A program made the position numbers and the translations under genes. The notes below the pieces were generated by a model. That model saw nothing but the letters and a program-made list of their open reading frames with translations, was not told the DNA's origin and did not search any database. A stretch of 64,000 nucleotides of DNA from the NCBI GenBank assembly GCA_963668655.2, contig CAXXPQ010000001.1, forward strand, positions 186,001 to 250,000, written 5' to 3'. Shown piece after piece: positions 26,371 through 34,214 of this stretch (its first letter is position 1; each line of letters starts with the position of its first letter). The DNA comes from G963668655 sp963668655. GTDB lineage: Bacteria > Myxococcota_A > SURF-8.

Positions 26371-26835
26371 CTATTGCAGGGTTTCTCGATTCTCTTCCTG
26401 CAGGATTTCCCGCAGGATCCGCACGGCCCCATCCACCACTTCCGGACAGACCCGCATGAAAATGCCATTGTCGGCCACGTGGGAAAACACCTCCGGGTCG
26501 GCGATGTCGTGGCCCAGCAGATCCCGGCAGCGTGTGGATCCGAAGCGTTTCTCGAAACGTTCGTGAAAGGTCCGCACCCGGCGAATCAACGCGTCCTTGC
26601 GTTCTTCGTCCGTGCCGTCCGAACTGCCGAATTTCAGCCCCAGCGCCATGCAGGATCCGTTGACCGCGCCGCAGGTCAGGCCCATGCGTCCCAGCCCTCC
26701 GCCGAAAGCGGCGGCGATGCGTTTGGCCAGGTCGTCGGAAACGCCCAGTTCCGGGGCGAACAGCGAAAGCACTACCTGGGCGCAGTTGATTCCCCGTTCG
26801 AACTCGTCTTTCGTATGCCGGATGATGTCGGGCAT
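26371..26835 (-). CDS. C_GCAxxG_C_C family redox-type protein
   Basis: 154 residues from the ATG at 26835. In-frame codons extend to 26937, but the conserved domain starts at MPDIIRHTKD. The family hallmark is present: GINCAQVVL (Cys18), LTCGAVNGSCMALGL (Cys55, Cys62), then STRCRDLL and RVCPEVV near the C-terminus. These conserved cysteines suggest a redox or metal-binding role, and the family is often encoded beside oxidoreductases or transporters in anaerobes; its reaction is not known. It lies 114 bases downstream of the DsrP-like membrane gene and 11 bases upstream of the DUF3795 gene. Confidence 0.82.
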   Translation of the reverse strand: MPDIIRHTKDEFERGINCAQVVLSLFAPELGVSDDLAKRIAAAFGGGLGRMGLTCGAVNGSCMALGLKFGSSDGTDEERKDALIRRVRTFHERFEKRFGSTRCRDLLGHDIADPEVFSHVADNGIFMRVCPEVVDGAVRILREILQEENRETLQ

Positions 26836-26949
26836 GGGATTGTCTACCTTCCGCTTCGGGGAACGATCCGGGTTCCGCGGTTTCAGCAAGAGAACCTTTC
26901 CCATCTTTTTCCTACCACGTCGCGGCCTTCGTTGCAATCCGGATCGGTT

Positions 26950-28143
26950 TTACGAAATCGTTTCCCCGGGTCCGGAAGACACGGATGGGGGTCCGAAGAT
27001 CCGGTATCCGGCCAGATAGATCTTGCAGAGAAACGTGAAAATCAGCGCGCCGAAGGCGTAAAGCCCCACGGTCAGAAGAATTTCGGGCGCGGTCGGCGTG
27101 TATTCCACGATTTCCTCCATGGGCGTGGGAACGAAACCCACCGCCACGATGTTCAACCCCTTGTCGATCCAGAGGCCCAGGATGGTCATGACGGCGGCGC
27201 TTTGCAGCCAGGGAGAGCTTTTCCGCAGTTTAGGAATCAGCAGGATCGTCGCAGCGAACACCGTCAGCAGGATGGACGCCCAGGCATAGGGAACGGCGGC
27301 GGTCTTTCCCTCCAGCCCGAACAGCAGATACTCGAAGGGATGCATGTGATGGGGCATCCGGCTGTAGAAAACCGTAAAGAATTCCAGCAGCAGAAAAAAG
27401 ATGCTTAAAATCAGCGCATAGGTCACGATCTGGGAGAGCTTGTCGATCACCGCCCGTTCCGCGCGGAACGAACTCACCCGCTCCAGGACGAAGAGAATGA
27501 GAATCAGGAGCGACGGCCCGCAGGCGAAGGCCGAGGCCAGAAAGCGCGGCGCCATAATGGCGGACAGCCAGAAGGGGCGGGCGGCCAGGCCGGAATACAG
27601 AAACGCGGTGACGGTGTGGATGCTCACCGCCCAGGGAATGGACAGAAGAATCAGAAATTTCAACCATCCCGGGGGCTTCAGGCCGTTGATTTTCAGATAA
27701 AGCGTTTTGAAACCGATGACGAGATTCAGCAGCAGGTATCCGGAAACGGACAGAAAATCCCAGAACATGGGAGAATTGGGGGAGGGATGCAGCAGGATGT
27801 TCGCCAGGCGGTCCGGGCGGCCCATGTCCACGCCCACGAAGAGCATGGCCACGATGACCGCCGGGATGGCCAGAAATTCCCCCAGCACCGTGATGTTTCC
27901 GAACGCCTTGTAGTCGTGGAGATAATAAGGAAGCACCACCATCACCGCGCTGGCGGCCACGCCCACCAGAAAGGTCAGTTGGGCGATGTACAGCCCCCAT
28001 GGAATGTCGCGGCTCATCCCGGTGACGTACAGGCCGCCGATCCACTGATTGACGAACAGCGCGAAGGCCAGAAGGCTCCAGAGGCCCAGAAATCCCACCC
28101 ACAGCCAATACGTCTTCGATCCGCTCAGCGCTTTTTCGATCAT
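26950..28143 (-). CDS. DsrP/NrfD-like integral membrane quinone oxidoreductase subunit
   Basis: 397 residues from the ATG at 28143, which follows GAGGAACG. About ten membrane helices are visible. The segment VTGMSRDIPWGLYIAQLTFLVG followed by AASAVMVVLPYYLHDYKAFG closely resembles DsrP of the DsrMKJOP complex of sulfate reducers and other NrfD/PsrC-type quinone-binding subunits. NrfD proteins normally work with an Fe-S subunit and a cytochrome or molybdoenzyme; none of dsrM, K, J or O is adjacent here. Instead three small Cys-rich proteins follow. An operator copy lies 23 bases before the start codon, suggesting control by the TetR protein just upstream. Electron donor and acceptor are unknown. 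Confidence 0.85.
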   Translation of the reverse strand: MIEKALSGSKTYWLWVGFLGLWSLLAFALFVNQWIGGLYVTGMSRDIPWGLYIAQLTFLVGVAASAVMVVLPYYLHDYKAFGNITVLGEFLAIPAVIVAMLFVGVDMGRPDRLANILLHPSPNSPMFWDFLSVSGYLLLNLVIGFKTLYLKINGLKPPGWLKFLILLSIPWAVSIHTVTAFLYSGLAARPFWLSAIMAPRFLASAFACGPSLLILILFVLERVSSFRAERAVIDKLSQIVTYALILSIFFLLLEFFTVFYSRMPHHMHPFEYLLFGLEGKTAAVPYAWASILLTVFAATILLIPKLRKSSPWLQSAAVMTILGLWIDKGLNIVAVGFVPTPMEEIVEYTPTAPEILLTVGLYAFGALIFTFLCKIYLAGYRIFGPPSVSSGPGETIS

Positions 28144-28165
28144 GGCACGTTCCTCGCTTCGGTTA

Positions 28166-28181
28166 GGTTGAATGACCAACC
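28166..28181. promoter_or_regulatory. TetR-type operator, copy 1 (upstream of the DsrP-like gene)
   Basis: GGTTGA-ATGA-CCAACC, a near-perfect inverted repeat (five of six arm positions pair). It shares the CCAACC half-site, 4-base spacer and arm length with the site at 28878-28895. It lies 23 bases before the DsrP-like start codon. Confidence 0.65.
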
Positions 28182-28261
28182 AGTTTCGCAAAAAAAGAAT
28201 ACCTTGTGCTTTTCTCGTCTTCCGGCGAAATTTTCGAAATCCGGGCGATCCGTTCTCGCAT

Positions 28262-28858
28262 TCAGTCCGTTGCGGTTTTTCCAAGAATGCAGGACAGATT
28301 GAATTCGATGGCCTGCCACAGGGAGTCGGATTCCAGAAGCTTCAGGCTCGGTTCTCCCACCACTTGAATCCCGATGCCGTGCACGGCGGAGACGAGCAGC
28401 GAAACGATATCCCGGGATGCCAGGGGGGAACGCACCGCGCCGGTTTTCTTCAGATTCCGGATGGCGGCTTCCGAAGTCTCCCGGTACTGCCGCCAGATCG
28501 CTTCCATTCGCTCACGCACGGTCTCGCTCTGGCGGATGATGTTCAGCGTTCCGTAGATCAGCTGGAAAAACTCCGGGGCGTTCCGCAGCGCGTCGCGCAG
28601 CACGAAGGCCAAGAGCCGGGCCATTTCCTCGGGCGTGCGCGCGCCGAGCTGATCCAGGACGGACGGCCCGAGGCTGTTTTCATAGATGGAGATCATGGCC
28701 TGGATCAGCAGATCTTCTTTGTTCTTGAAATGATAGTGCAAAAGTCCTCCGGCCACCCCGGCCTCGGCGGCGATTTCCTTGATGGTGGCCGGATGATAGC
28801 CCTTGCGGGCGAAGACCCGGCGGGCGGCGATGAGGATTTTCTCTTTCTTTTCGTCCAT
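28262..28858 (-). CDS. TetR-family transcriptional regulator
   Basis: 198 residues from the ATG at 28858 (MDEKKEKILIAARRVF). An ATG at 28903 is rejected because it falls between a predicted -35 box and the operator. The N-terminal helix-turn-helix reads ARKGYHPATIKEIAAEAGVAGGLLHYHFKNKEDLL, the standard TetR DNA-binding domain, and the rest is an all-helical ligand and dimerisation domain with RNAPEFFQLIYGTLNI. Members with this C-terminal form often sense acyl-CoA or hydrophobic effectors; the ligand here is unknown. An operator overlaps its own promoter, and a second copy precedes the next gene, so it probably represses itself and the DsrP-like cluster. Confidence 0.92.
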   Translation of the reverse strand: MDEKKEKILIAARRVFARKGYHPATIKEIAAEAGVAGGLLHYHFKNKEDLLIQAMISIYENSLGPSVLDQLGARTPEEMARLLAFVLRDALRNAPEFFQLIYGTLNIIRQSETVRERMEAIWRQYRETSEAAIRNLKKTGAVRSPLASRDIVSLLVSAVHGIGIQVVGEPSLKLLESDSLWQAIEFNLSCILGKTATD

Positions 28859-28877
28859 GCCTGTCGATTCCAAGAGA

Positions 28878-28895
28878 TGGTTGGTCGTCCAACCA
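28878..28895. promoter_or_regulatory. TetR-type operator, copy 2 (autoregulatory)
   Basis: TGGTTGG-TCGT-CCAACCA, a perfect inverted repeat with 7-bp arms. It lies 20 bases before the TetR start codon and directly downstream of the predicted -10 box, a typical place for repression. Confidence 0.75.
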
Positions 28896-28922
28896 GTATT
28901 CATGACGGAGAGCCTTTGTCAA
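28894..28922 (-). promoter_or_regulatory. Predicted promoter of the TetR gene
   Basis: On the minus strand, a consensus TTGACA is followed after 16-17 bases by AATACT or ATACTG. The operator overlaps its downstream edge. Confidence 0.55.
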
Positions 28923-28982
28923 GAAAAACGGGCTTTGTCGGACCGGGGGGCGGGGCGGAATTTGGAACGTACGAGAATTCCT

Positions 28983-30104
28983 TCAGGAATTCCGCATGCT
29001 TTTCAGGGTCTCGCGAATGCTGCGCCGGGGGGTGAAGCCCAGAATCTCCCGGGCCCGGGCGGTGTCCACGGTGCAGATGAAACGGGCGTAATCCACCTGG
29101 GGGGCGCGGAAATCGGTGAGTTTCAGATCCCAGAGAAGGGAGAGGATCATCTTGGCCATGGACTGGGGCACCGGCACGGTGGGACGACCCACGCCCCGGA
29201 TCACCTCCGAAAACGGCACCACGCTGGGCCCGGCCAGGTTGAAGATGCCCCGCACGCCGGGACGCATGGCCATGATGATGGCGTCCACCAGGTCTTCCTC
29301 GTGGATCACCTGGATCATGGGATCGAAGCCCATGACTTTGGGAATGATCTTCAGCCGCAGATAGCGCGCCAGTCCCTGCCGCACGTGGGAGCCCAGAATG
29401 TGAGTGGGCCGCAGAATGACCGTCTCCGTCTCGGCGTGTTTCCAGAAAAACGATTGCGCCAGCATGTCCAGTTCGATCAGATCCCGGATGTCCGGGAACT
29501 TCTCCCCGGCCAATAGCGGGGCATCCTCGGTGAGGAAGAACGGGTTCGTGTGGCTGGGGCCGTAGATGTTGGCGGTGGACAGGAGCACCACCTTGGGGAC
29601 GTTGTACTTGTTGCAGTATTCCAGGATCTTCATGGTGCCGCGCAGGTTGAAGCTGTGGTGCTCCTCCGCGCTACGGCGGGGATCGTGGATCACGCCCAGG
29701 TGAAAGACCGCTTGGTAGCCGGTCAGGCGGAACAGATCCTCGCAGCGTTTCTTGCGCAGGTCGATGTGGTGCATCACGATGTCCTTGGGACAGCCCTCGA
29801 AGGGCCGCCGGTCCACTCCGTGGACCTCGGCGATGCGATGCAGTTTTTTGGCCAGAAGCCTTCCCAGGCGGCCGGCAATGCCGGTCACCAGCACTTTGGG
29901 CAGGTTTCGGGAACGCGGAGACGACAGGGGGCCGGAAGCGCTTTTCCAAGCCTTCGGCGCGGGCGTTGTTTTAGGCGCGGGTTTGGGCTTCGCTTTCGAT
30001 TTTGCCTTGGGCGCGGGGCCGGCCTTGGCCTTGGACGCGCCCCGGGCCGTTTTCCGCAGCAAAGCTTCCTTCGCGGTCTGTCTTTCGTGCTTCTTATCCG
30101 CCAT
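28983..30104 (-). CDS. Extended SDR (epimerase/dehydratase-like) with Lys/Ala/Pro-rich N-terminal tail
   Basis: 373 residues. The first 65 residues are rich in Lys, Ala and Pro and resemble histone H1 tails. The Rossmann fold then begins with VTGIAGRLGRLLA (GXXGXXG), followed by HHIDLRKK and VFHLGVIHD. The LLSTANIYGP strand is kept, but the usual active-site YXXXK is not found: the region after it reads DLIELDMLAQSFFWKH. It may bind NAD(P) and a nucleotide sugar or lipid without normal SDR catalysis, or use another acid. It is the last gene of a five-gene operon and starts 15 bases after the acyltransferase. It could modify a glycan or lipid head group; this is inference from neighbours. Confidence 0.8.
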   Translation of the reverse strand: MADKKHERQTAKEALLRKTARGASKAKAGPAPKAKSKAKPKPAPKTTPAPKAWKSASGPLSSPRSRNLPKVLVTGIAGRLGRLLAKKLHRIAEVHGVDRRPFEGCPKDIVMHHIDLRKKRCEDLFRLTGYQAVFHLGVIHDPRRSAEEHHSFNLRGTMKILEYCNKYNVPKVVLLSTANIYGPSHTNPFFLTEDAPLLAGEKFPDIRDLIELDMLAQSFFWKHAETETVILRPTHILGSHVRQGLARYLRLKIIPKVMGFDPMIQVIHEEDLVDAIIMAMRPGVRGIFNLAGPSVVPFSEVIRGVGRPTVPVPQSMAKMILSLLWDLKLTDFRAPQVDYARFICTVDTARAREILGFTPRRSIRETLKSMRNS

Positions 30105-30119
30105 GACGAATGCCTCGTT

Positions 30120-30983
30120 TTACCAGAATACGTGCCGCCGGTTTTTCAGTCCGTAGGTAATCATCTCTTGGATGCGCTGCCGGACTTCGTTCACCTTGGC
30201 CTCGATGGCGATGTCCTCGTCGTTCTCATCGCCCTCGAAATACATGGGTTCGCCGAAGTAGATGCGGTATTTCACCGGCAGCGGCAGCCAGCCGGCCACC
30301 GGAACCAGAAGCTGCGGCAGAAGGGGAACGGCGGGCATGCCCAAAAGCTTCGCCAGGGTCTTCAGATTGCCCACGGACGGCGCCTGCTCCTCCGCGCCGA
30401 TGACGGAAATGGGAACGATGGGGGTCTTGGTTTCCAGCGCCAGGCGCATGAACCCCAGGCCGAAATCCACCAGTTTGTAGCGGTCCCAGAACAACTTGTT
30501 GATGCCCCGGGTGCCCTCCGGGAAGACCAGCAGGGCTTCTTCCCGCTCCAGAAGCGCCCGGGCGTTCTCCGGCGTTCCGAGAATCTGCCCCACCCGCGTG
30601 AAGAACGTGCTGACGAACGGCAGCGAACTGGCCCAGCGTTCCACCATGCTGCGCACCACCCGGGGCGGATCGCCTTCCAGAAAGACGCCCGCGCCGATCA
30701 TCATGCCGTCGATGGGAATCTGTCCGCTGTGGTTGGAGATCAGAAGCACCCGGCCTTCCGGAATATTGTCGATGCCGTAGCACTCCGCCCGGAAATAGTG
30801 CTTGTACAGCGTGACGATGGGCAGAAGCGCGTACTTGATCCAGTCCGGCGAGAAACCGAACTCGTCGTAGCCGAACTCGTTGAGCCGGGTGGGCAGCGCT
30901 TTCAGTTCGTTTTTGAATTTCTCGTCCAGCGGGATCTCCAGAAACTCCCGCAGGGTCTTTTGAAGGGCTTTGAGGCTCGACAC
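30120..30983 (-). CDS. PlsC-like lysophospholipid acyltransferase
   Basis: 287 residues, starting at a GTG at 30983 behind GGGAGG with 6-base spacing. An in-frame ATG at 31154 lies inside the deacetylase gene and is rejected. The acyltransferase motif is NHSGQIPIDG; its His and Asp are six residues apart rather than the usual four, as in a subset of this superfamily. FPEGTRG is the second motif, and TPIVPISVIGAEEQAP the fourth block. Hydrophobic segments suggest a peripheral membrane protein. It would transfer an acyl chain to a lysolipid or sugar-lipid. Its place between a polysaccharide deacetylase and an SDR suggests a glycolipid rather than ordinary phosphatidate, but both are possible. 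Confidence 0.87.
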   Translation of the reverse strand: MSSLKALQKTLREFLEIPLDEKFKNELKALPTRLNEFGYDEFGFSPDWIKYALLPIVTLYKHYFRAECYGIDNIPEGRVLLISNHSGQIPIDGMMIGAGVFLEGDPPRVVRSMVERWASSLPFVSTFFTRVGQILGTPENARALLEREEALLVFPEGTRGINKLFWDRYKLVDFGLGFMRLALETKTPIVPISVIGAEEQAPSVGNLKTLAKLLGMPAVPLLPQLLVPVAGWLPLPVKYRIYFGEPMYFEGDENDEDIAIEAKVNEVRQRIQEMITYGLKNRRHVFW

Positions 30984-31017
30984 GAATATCCTCCCGACCA
31001 AAATCGACTCCGTTCGT

Positions 31018-31959
31018 TTACCGGGTTTCCGCTCGCTCTCGGCCCGTAAGGTCTTGAGCCATTTCCCGAAGTGGCCGCACTTCGCGGGTTTCGCGGATGT
31101 GGCGGAAAACGTGGCGGAACAGGGCCTCCTTGCGCTCCCATGAAACGGCGACATCCGGCTGCTTCAACAGTTCCTTCGGCAGGCCGTCGGCCACGCCGTC
31201 CATGAAGTCCATGCCGTGGAACTCCAGAACCAGCGAGCCGGAGCCCAGGCGGAGCAGTCGAAACAGCCGCGAAAACCAGGATTCGCCCATCAGTATAATG
31301 AAATGGCCCAGGAAGGGAAAGCGGAAAATGGGATCCACGGAAATGGGCAATTCCACAAGCGATGTCTCGCCCGGCCGCCAGTAGCGATTCGCCTTGGGAC
31401 GATAGGGCTGGATGGGGGCCGCCAGCACGCCCGGGCCGCCCAGGATGGAACGGCTTTTTCGTCCCCGGAGCCGCAGCCAGGCCAGCGCGCCCGCTTTGGC
31501 TCCGTAGTAGGGCCAGCAGGGAAAGACCGAGCTGTCGTAGAGGTGGCCGCTTCCGGCGATCACGTCCAGGAGCGTTTCGTTGACGTTGTAGCCCGGCGCG
31601 CGAAATCCCGCCACCTCCCGGCCCACGGCGTCCTGCAAACGCTCTTTTGCCTCCGACACCTCCCGTGTCATTTCGGCGCGATCCATGCGGCTCAAGCGAT
31701 AATCGTGGTTCAGGCTGTGGTTGGCGATCTCGTGGCCGCTTTCCGAAAGTCTCCGCAGGGTCGCGGCGTTGTCGCCCATGTCCAGGTCGCGGCCCACGGC
31801 GAAAAGCGTGCCTTTGAAACCGAATTCGTCCATCAGATCGATGAAACGGGCCAGTCCGGTTTCATAGATGCGATTGTCCGCTTCGTCGGTGGGCAGACCG
31901 TAGATACGCTGGTAGCAGTAAAGGCTGTCGAGATCGATGCTGATGCCGAGTTCGCCCAC
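31018..31959 (-). CDS. Polysaccharide deacetylase (NodB homology, CE4-type)
   Basis: 313 residues from a GTG at 31959, four bases after the glycosyltransferase stop, so translation is probably coupled. The catalytic Asp is in GISIDLDSLY at the N-terminus and the zinc-binding His pair is in EIANHSLNH. GFRAPGYN corresponds to the conserved arginine/proline motif, and LVLEFHGMD carries the last histidine. No signal peptide is seen, so it may act in the cytosol on a lipid-linked intermediate, like LpxC-independent or ArnD/PIG-L-like steps. CE4 enzymes remove N- or O-acetyl or formyl groups from sugars. The substrate is unknown. Confidence 0.9.
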   Translation of the reverse strand: MGELGISIDLDSLYCYQRIYGLPTDEADNRIYETGLARFIDLMDEFGFKGTLFAVGRDLDMGDNAATLRRLSESGHEIANHSLNHDYRLSRMDRAEMTREVSEAKERLQDAVGREVAGFRAPGYNVNETLLDVIAGSGHLYDSSVFPCWPYYGAKAGALAWLRLRGRKSRSILGGPGVLAAPIQPYRPKANRYWRPGETSLVELPISVDPIFRFPFLGHFIILMGESWFSRLFRLLRLGSGSLVLEFHGMDFMDGVADGLPKELLKQPDVAVSWERKEALFRHVFRHIRETREVRPLREMAQDLTGRERAETR

Positions 31960-31963
31960 GGGA

Positions 31964-32683
31964 TCAGCCCTTGATGCGGATCAGGACCACCAGGCGCGCC
32001 AGATCCTTCAGCGCCTTGGGCACGCGGCGGTACAGGTTGATGGACGGCGCGCGCATCTCCCGCACCTGGAGCGGGATTTCGGTGACGGTATAGCCCATGC
32101 GCTCGGTGCGGATGACGAATTCCGAGGCGAACAGATCCTTGGTCAGCCGACAGCGCTCCACCACGCTTTGCAGGCGCAGACGGTTGAAGGCTTTCAGGCC
32201 GTGGGTGTCGGTGCCCCGGAAACCCACGCCGTAGCGCAGCATGCCGTTCAGTGTCTTCGTGGCCACCCGGCGCATGAAGGGCCGGTCGTCCTGACTCTGG
32301 GCCAGGGCCTTGCTGCCCACCACCATGTCGGCCCGTCCCTCGAACAGAATCGGGATGGCGGCCTCGTAGAAACGCGCGTCGCAGAGATCGATCTCGTCGC
32401 AGATGACGTAATCGCCTTTGGCCACCTGGATGCCGTGCTTCAGCGCCGCGCCGTAATCCGGTTCTGGATGGTGCAGCACGGTGACGAAGGGATGTTTCTT
32501 GGCCAGTTGGTGAGCGATGGCCACGGTCTGGTCCGTGGATCCGTTTTCCGTGAGGATGATTTCATAGCCGAAATCGAAGCGCTTCATGTTATTGACAAGC
32601 TGCTCGACGCTGCCGAAGAGGATCAGTTCCTCATTATACACGGGGATGACGATGGTCAGCTTGACGGGCTTGGGTTCGGGCAT
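31964..32683 (-). CDS. Family 2 glycosyltransferase (dolichyl-phosphate-mannose synthase-like)
   Basis: 239 residues. The GT-A fold is clear: KLTIVIPVYNEELIL, then EIILTENGSTDQT, PEPDYGAALKHGIQVAKGD and the metal-binding acidic motif in VICDEIDLCD. The length and absence of C-terminal membrane helices fit soluble polyprenyl-phosphate sugar transferases of the DPM1 type. It would charge a polyprenyl phosphate with a sugar for use in envelope glycans. It starts 13 bases after the FAD oxidoreductase and ends four bases before the deacetylase start, within a five-gene operon. Confidence 0.9.
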   Translation of the reverse strand: MPEPKPVKLTIVIPVYNEELILFGSVEQLVNNMKRFDFGYEIILTENGSTDQTVAIAHQLAKKHPFVTVLHHPEPDYGAALKHGIQVAKGDYVICDEIDLCDARFYEAAIPILFEGRADMVVGSKALAQSQDDRPFMRRVATKTLNGMLRYGVGFRGTDTHGLKAFNRLRLQSVVERCRLTKDLFASEFVIRTERMGYTVTEIPLQVREMRAPSINLYRRVPKALKDLARLVVLIRIKG

Positions 32684-32696
32684 GGGAACTCCTTCG

Positions 32697-33992
32697 TTAG
32701 CGTTCCGCGCGGATTTTTTTCGCGGCCTCGCGGCCGTCGATCAGGGCGGTTTCCATGGAATTGTAGGTCCAGCGCCCGTAGCGGCCGATGGACTGGATAC
32801 CGTTTTTTTCCAGCCAGGCGAAAATGGCGCGGGTGCTTTTTTCGTAATTGTGATCGAAGACCACGTAGGCGTATTCGATGTTGCGCGCCTCGTGGAAGCG
32901 CACGTCGGCGTTTCTCTCTATGATCCCGCAGGCTTTCAGCCCGGAAAGCGTCTGCTTCCAGAGCGCGGCGGCCTTCGGCAGCGTCCCCCGGTGGCTGATT
33001 TCCACGTAGAGACAGCTCTTGTCTTTCGGGGCCATGGAGGCCACGGCGTTGGAATAGCTTCCCGCCCGGTAGAAGACGAAAGGCTTTTCCGGATAGTACA
33101 CCCAATGGGCCGGAGTTCCGGCCGGTTTCTCCAGGGCGATGTTGTAGTAATACACCTGGTTGTGAACCAGTTTCGAGGCGGCCCGCCGCACCGTCGCGGG
33201 CGCGTCCGCGGCCAGCTTCACCAGTTCCGGAAGCGGAAGGCTGCTGACCAGGTTCCGGTAGCCGATCTCTTGACCGTCCGAAAGCGTCATCGCCCGCTTT
33301 TTCACGTGGATGGACGTGGGATGCAGGTTGTAATGGACCCGCCCGGCGGGAAGCTTCGCCGCTAAAGCCTTGGAGAGCGTGCCGATGCCGCCGGTTTTCG
33401 GATAGATGAAACTGGCGTTGTACCCGATGTTCTCTTCCGGTTTTCGCAACGCGCCGTCCAGGATCTGCTCCAGGTCGGGCTTGGGAACGTAGATCTGGCA
33501 CCAGAGCGGCGTCATCTCCCGGGGATGGGTACACCAGAGCTTTTCGTTGTAGGGAATCATGAAATGCCGGGCGATGCCTTCGCCCATTTCCTGCAAGACC
33601 CATTCCTCGAAGGTGCGGGCGGGTGTTTTCGGTTTCGAAGCGCAGGCGGCCTTGACGTATTCCGTGATGATTTCCTTCACCACGTCCAGGGGCAGGCCGT
33701 AGGTGTTCGTCTGGAAGGGATACAGCGTATACACGTTCTTGCTGAAAATGCGGGAATCGCGCGTCACCCGCACCATGCCGCCGGGCAGAAGCCGTTCCAC
33801 CATGCGCTGGATGCCCCTGTCCCGCAGGTGCAGCCAGTGGCCGGTTACGTCGAAATGATAGCCCTCCCGCTCGTGGGTGACCATCAGCCCGCCGGGAGCC
33901 TCCGCACGCTCGAACAGCTCGTATTTTCCCTTAAGGTGGTATGCGGCGGACATGCCCGCCGGACCGGCTCCCAGGACGACCGTTTCCCGCAT
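32697..33992 (-). CDS. FAD-dependent amine oxidase/UDP-galactopyranose mutase-like oxidoreductase
   Basis: 431 residues from the ATG at 33992 (MRETVVLGAGPAGMSAAYHL). The dinucleotide-binding GAGPAGMSA and the APGGLMVTHEREGYHFDVTGHWLH segment are typical of NAD(P)/FAD-dependent proteins annotated as protoporphyrinogen oxidase-like or UGM-like; the GHWLH histidine aligns with the FAD-contact region of the mutases. FMIPYNEKLWCTHPREMTPLW is shared with sugar-pathway members of this family. It heads a five-gene operon with GT2, deacetylase, acyltransferase and SDR genes, so a role in sugar or polyprenol chemistry is more likely than haem synthesis. It is cytosolic. Confidence 0.85.
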   Translation of the reverse strand: MRETVVLGAGPAGMSAAYHLKGKYELFERAEAPGGLMVTHEREGYHFDVTGHWLHLRDRGIQRMVERLLPGGMVRVTRDSRIFSKNVYTLYPFQTNTYGLPLDVVKEIITEYVKAACASKPKTPARTFEEWVLQEMGEGIARHFMIPYNEKLWCTHPREMTPLWCQIYVPKPDLEQILDGALRKPEENIGYNASFIYPKTGGIGTLSKALAAKLPAGRVHYNLHPTSIHVKKRAMTLSDGQEIGYRNLVSSLPLPELVKLAADAPATVRRAASKLVHNQVYYYNIALEKPAGTPAHWVYYPEKPFVFYRAGSYSNAVASMAPKDKSCLYVEISHRGTLPKAAALWKQTLSGLKACGIIERNADVRFHEARNIEYAYVVFDHNYEKSTRAIFAWLEKNGIQSIGRYGRWTYNSMETALIDGREAAKKIRAER

Positions 33993-34027
33993 GGTGGAAA
34001 TCTTCCGTATTTGTTTGTAATAACCGA

Positions 34028-34057
34028 ACGTTACCGGATTTCGCGCCCGTCGCGCAA
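34028..34057 (-). promoter_or_regulatory. Possible promoter of the five-gene envelope operon
   Basis: On the minus strand, TTGCGC and TAACGT are separated by 18 bases, 36 bases before the FAD oxidoreductase start. A small hairpin CGGCC-AACA-GGCCG lies further upstream at 34150-34163, between the divergent operons. Confidence 0.4.
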
Positions 34058-34214
34058 ACCGCATTCTATGTAGCATGGGAACCATGAAAAATCCAGCAAA
34101 AACGGCCACGAGGCCCGCCGGATTTTTCGGCAAGAAAGGTTAAGGATCCCGGCCAACAGGCCGATACTAATGTTGGTGGGAGTATGGGTTTTACATTAAC
34201 TTGCTGTAAACGTC

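Noticed and set aside
28859..28903. Longer TetR start at 28903
   Set aside because: That ATG lies between the -35 box and the operator, so it would not be in the transcript. The ATG at 28858 is downstream of both.
30984..31154. Upstream ATG start for the PlsC-like protein
   Set aside because: It would place 57 residues inside the deacetylase gene. The GTG at 30983 has GGGAGG at the right distance.
34064..34214. Possible c-di-GMP riboswitch before the HD-GYP gene
   Set aside because: The region has a small CGGCC-AACA-GGCCG hairpin and conserved-looking short motifs, but none of the fixed GEMM-I or GEMM-II core positions could be matched.
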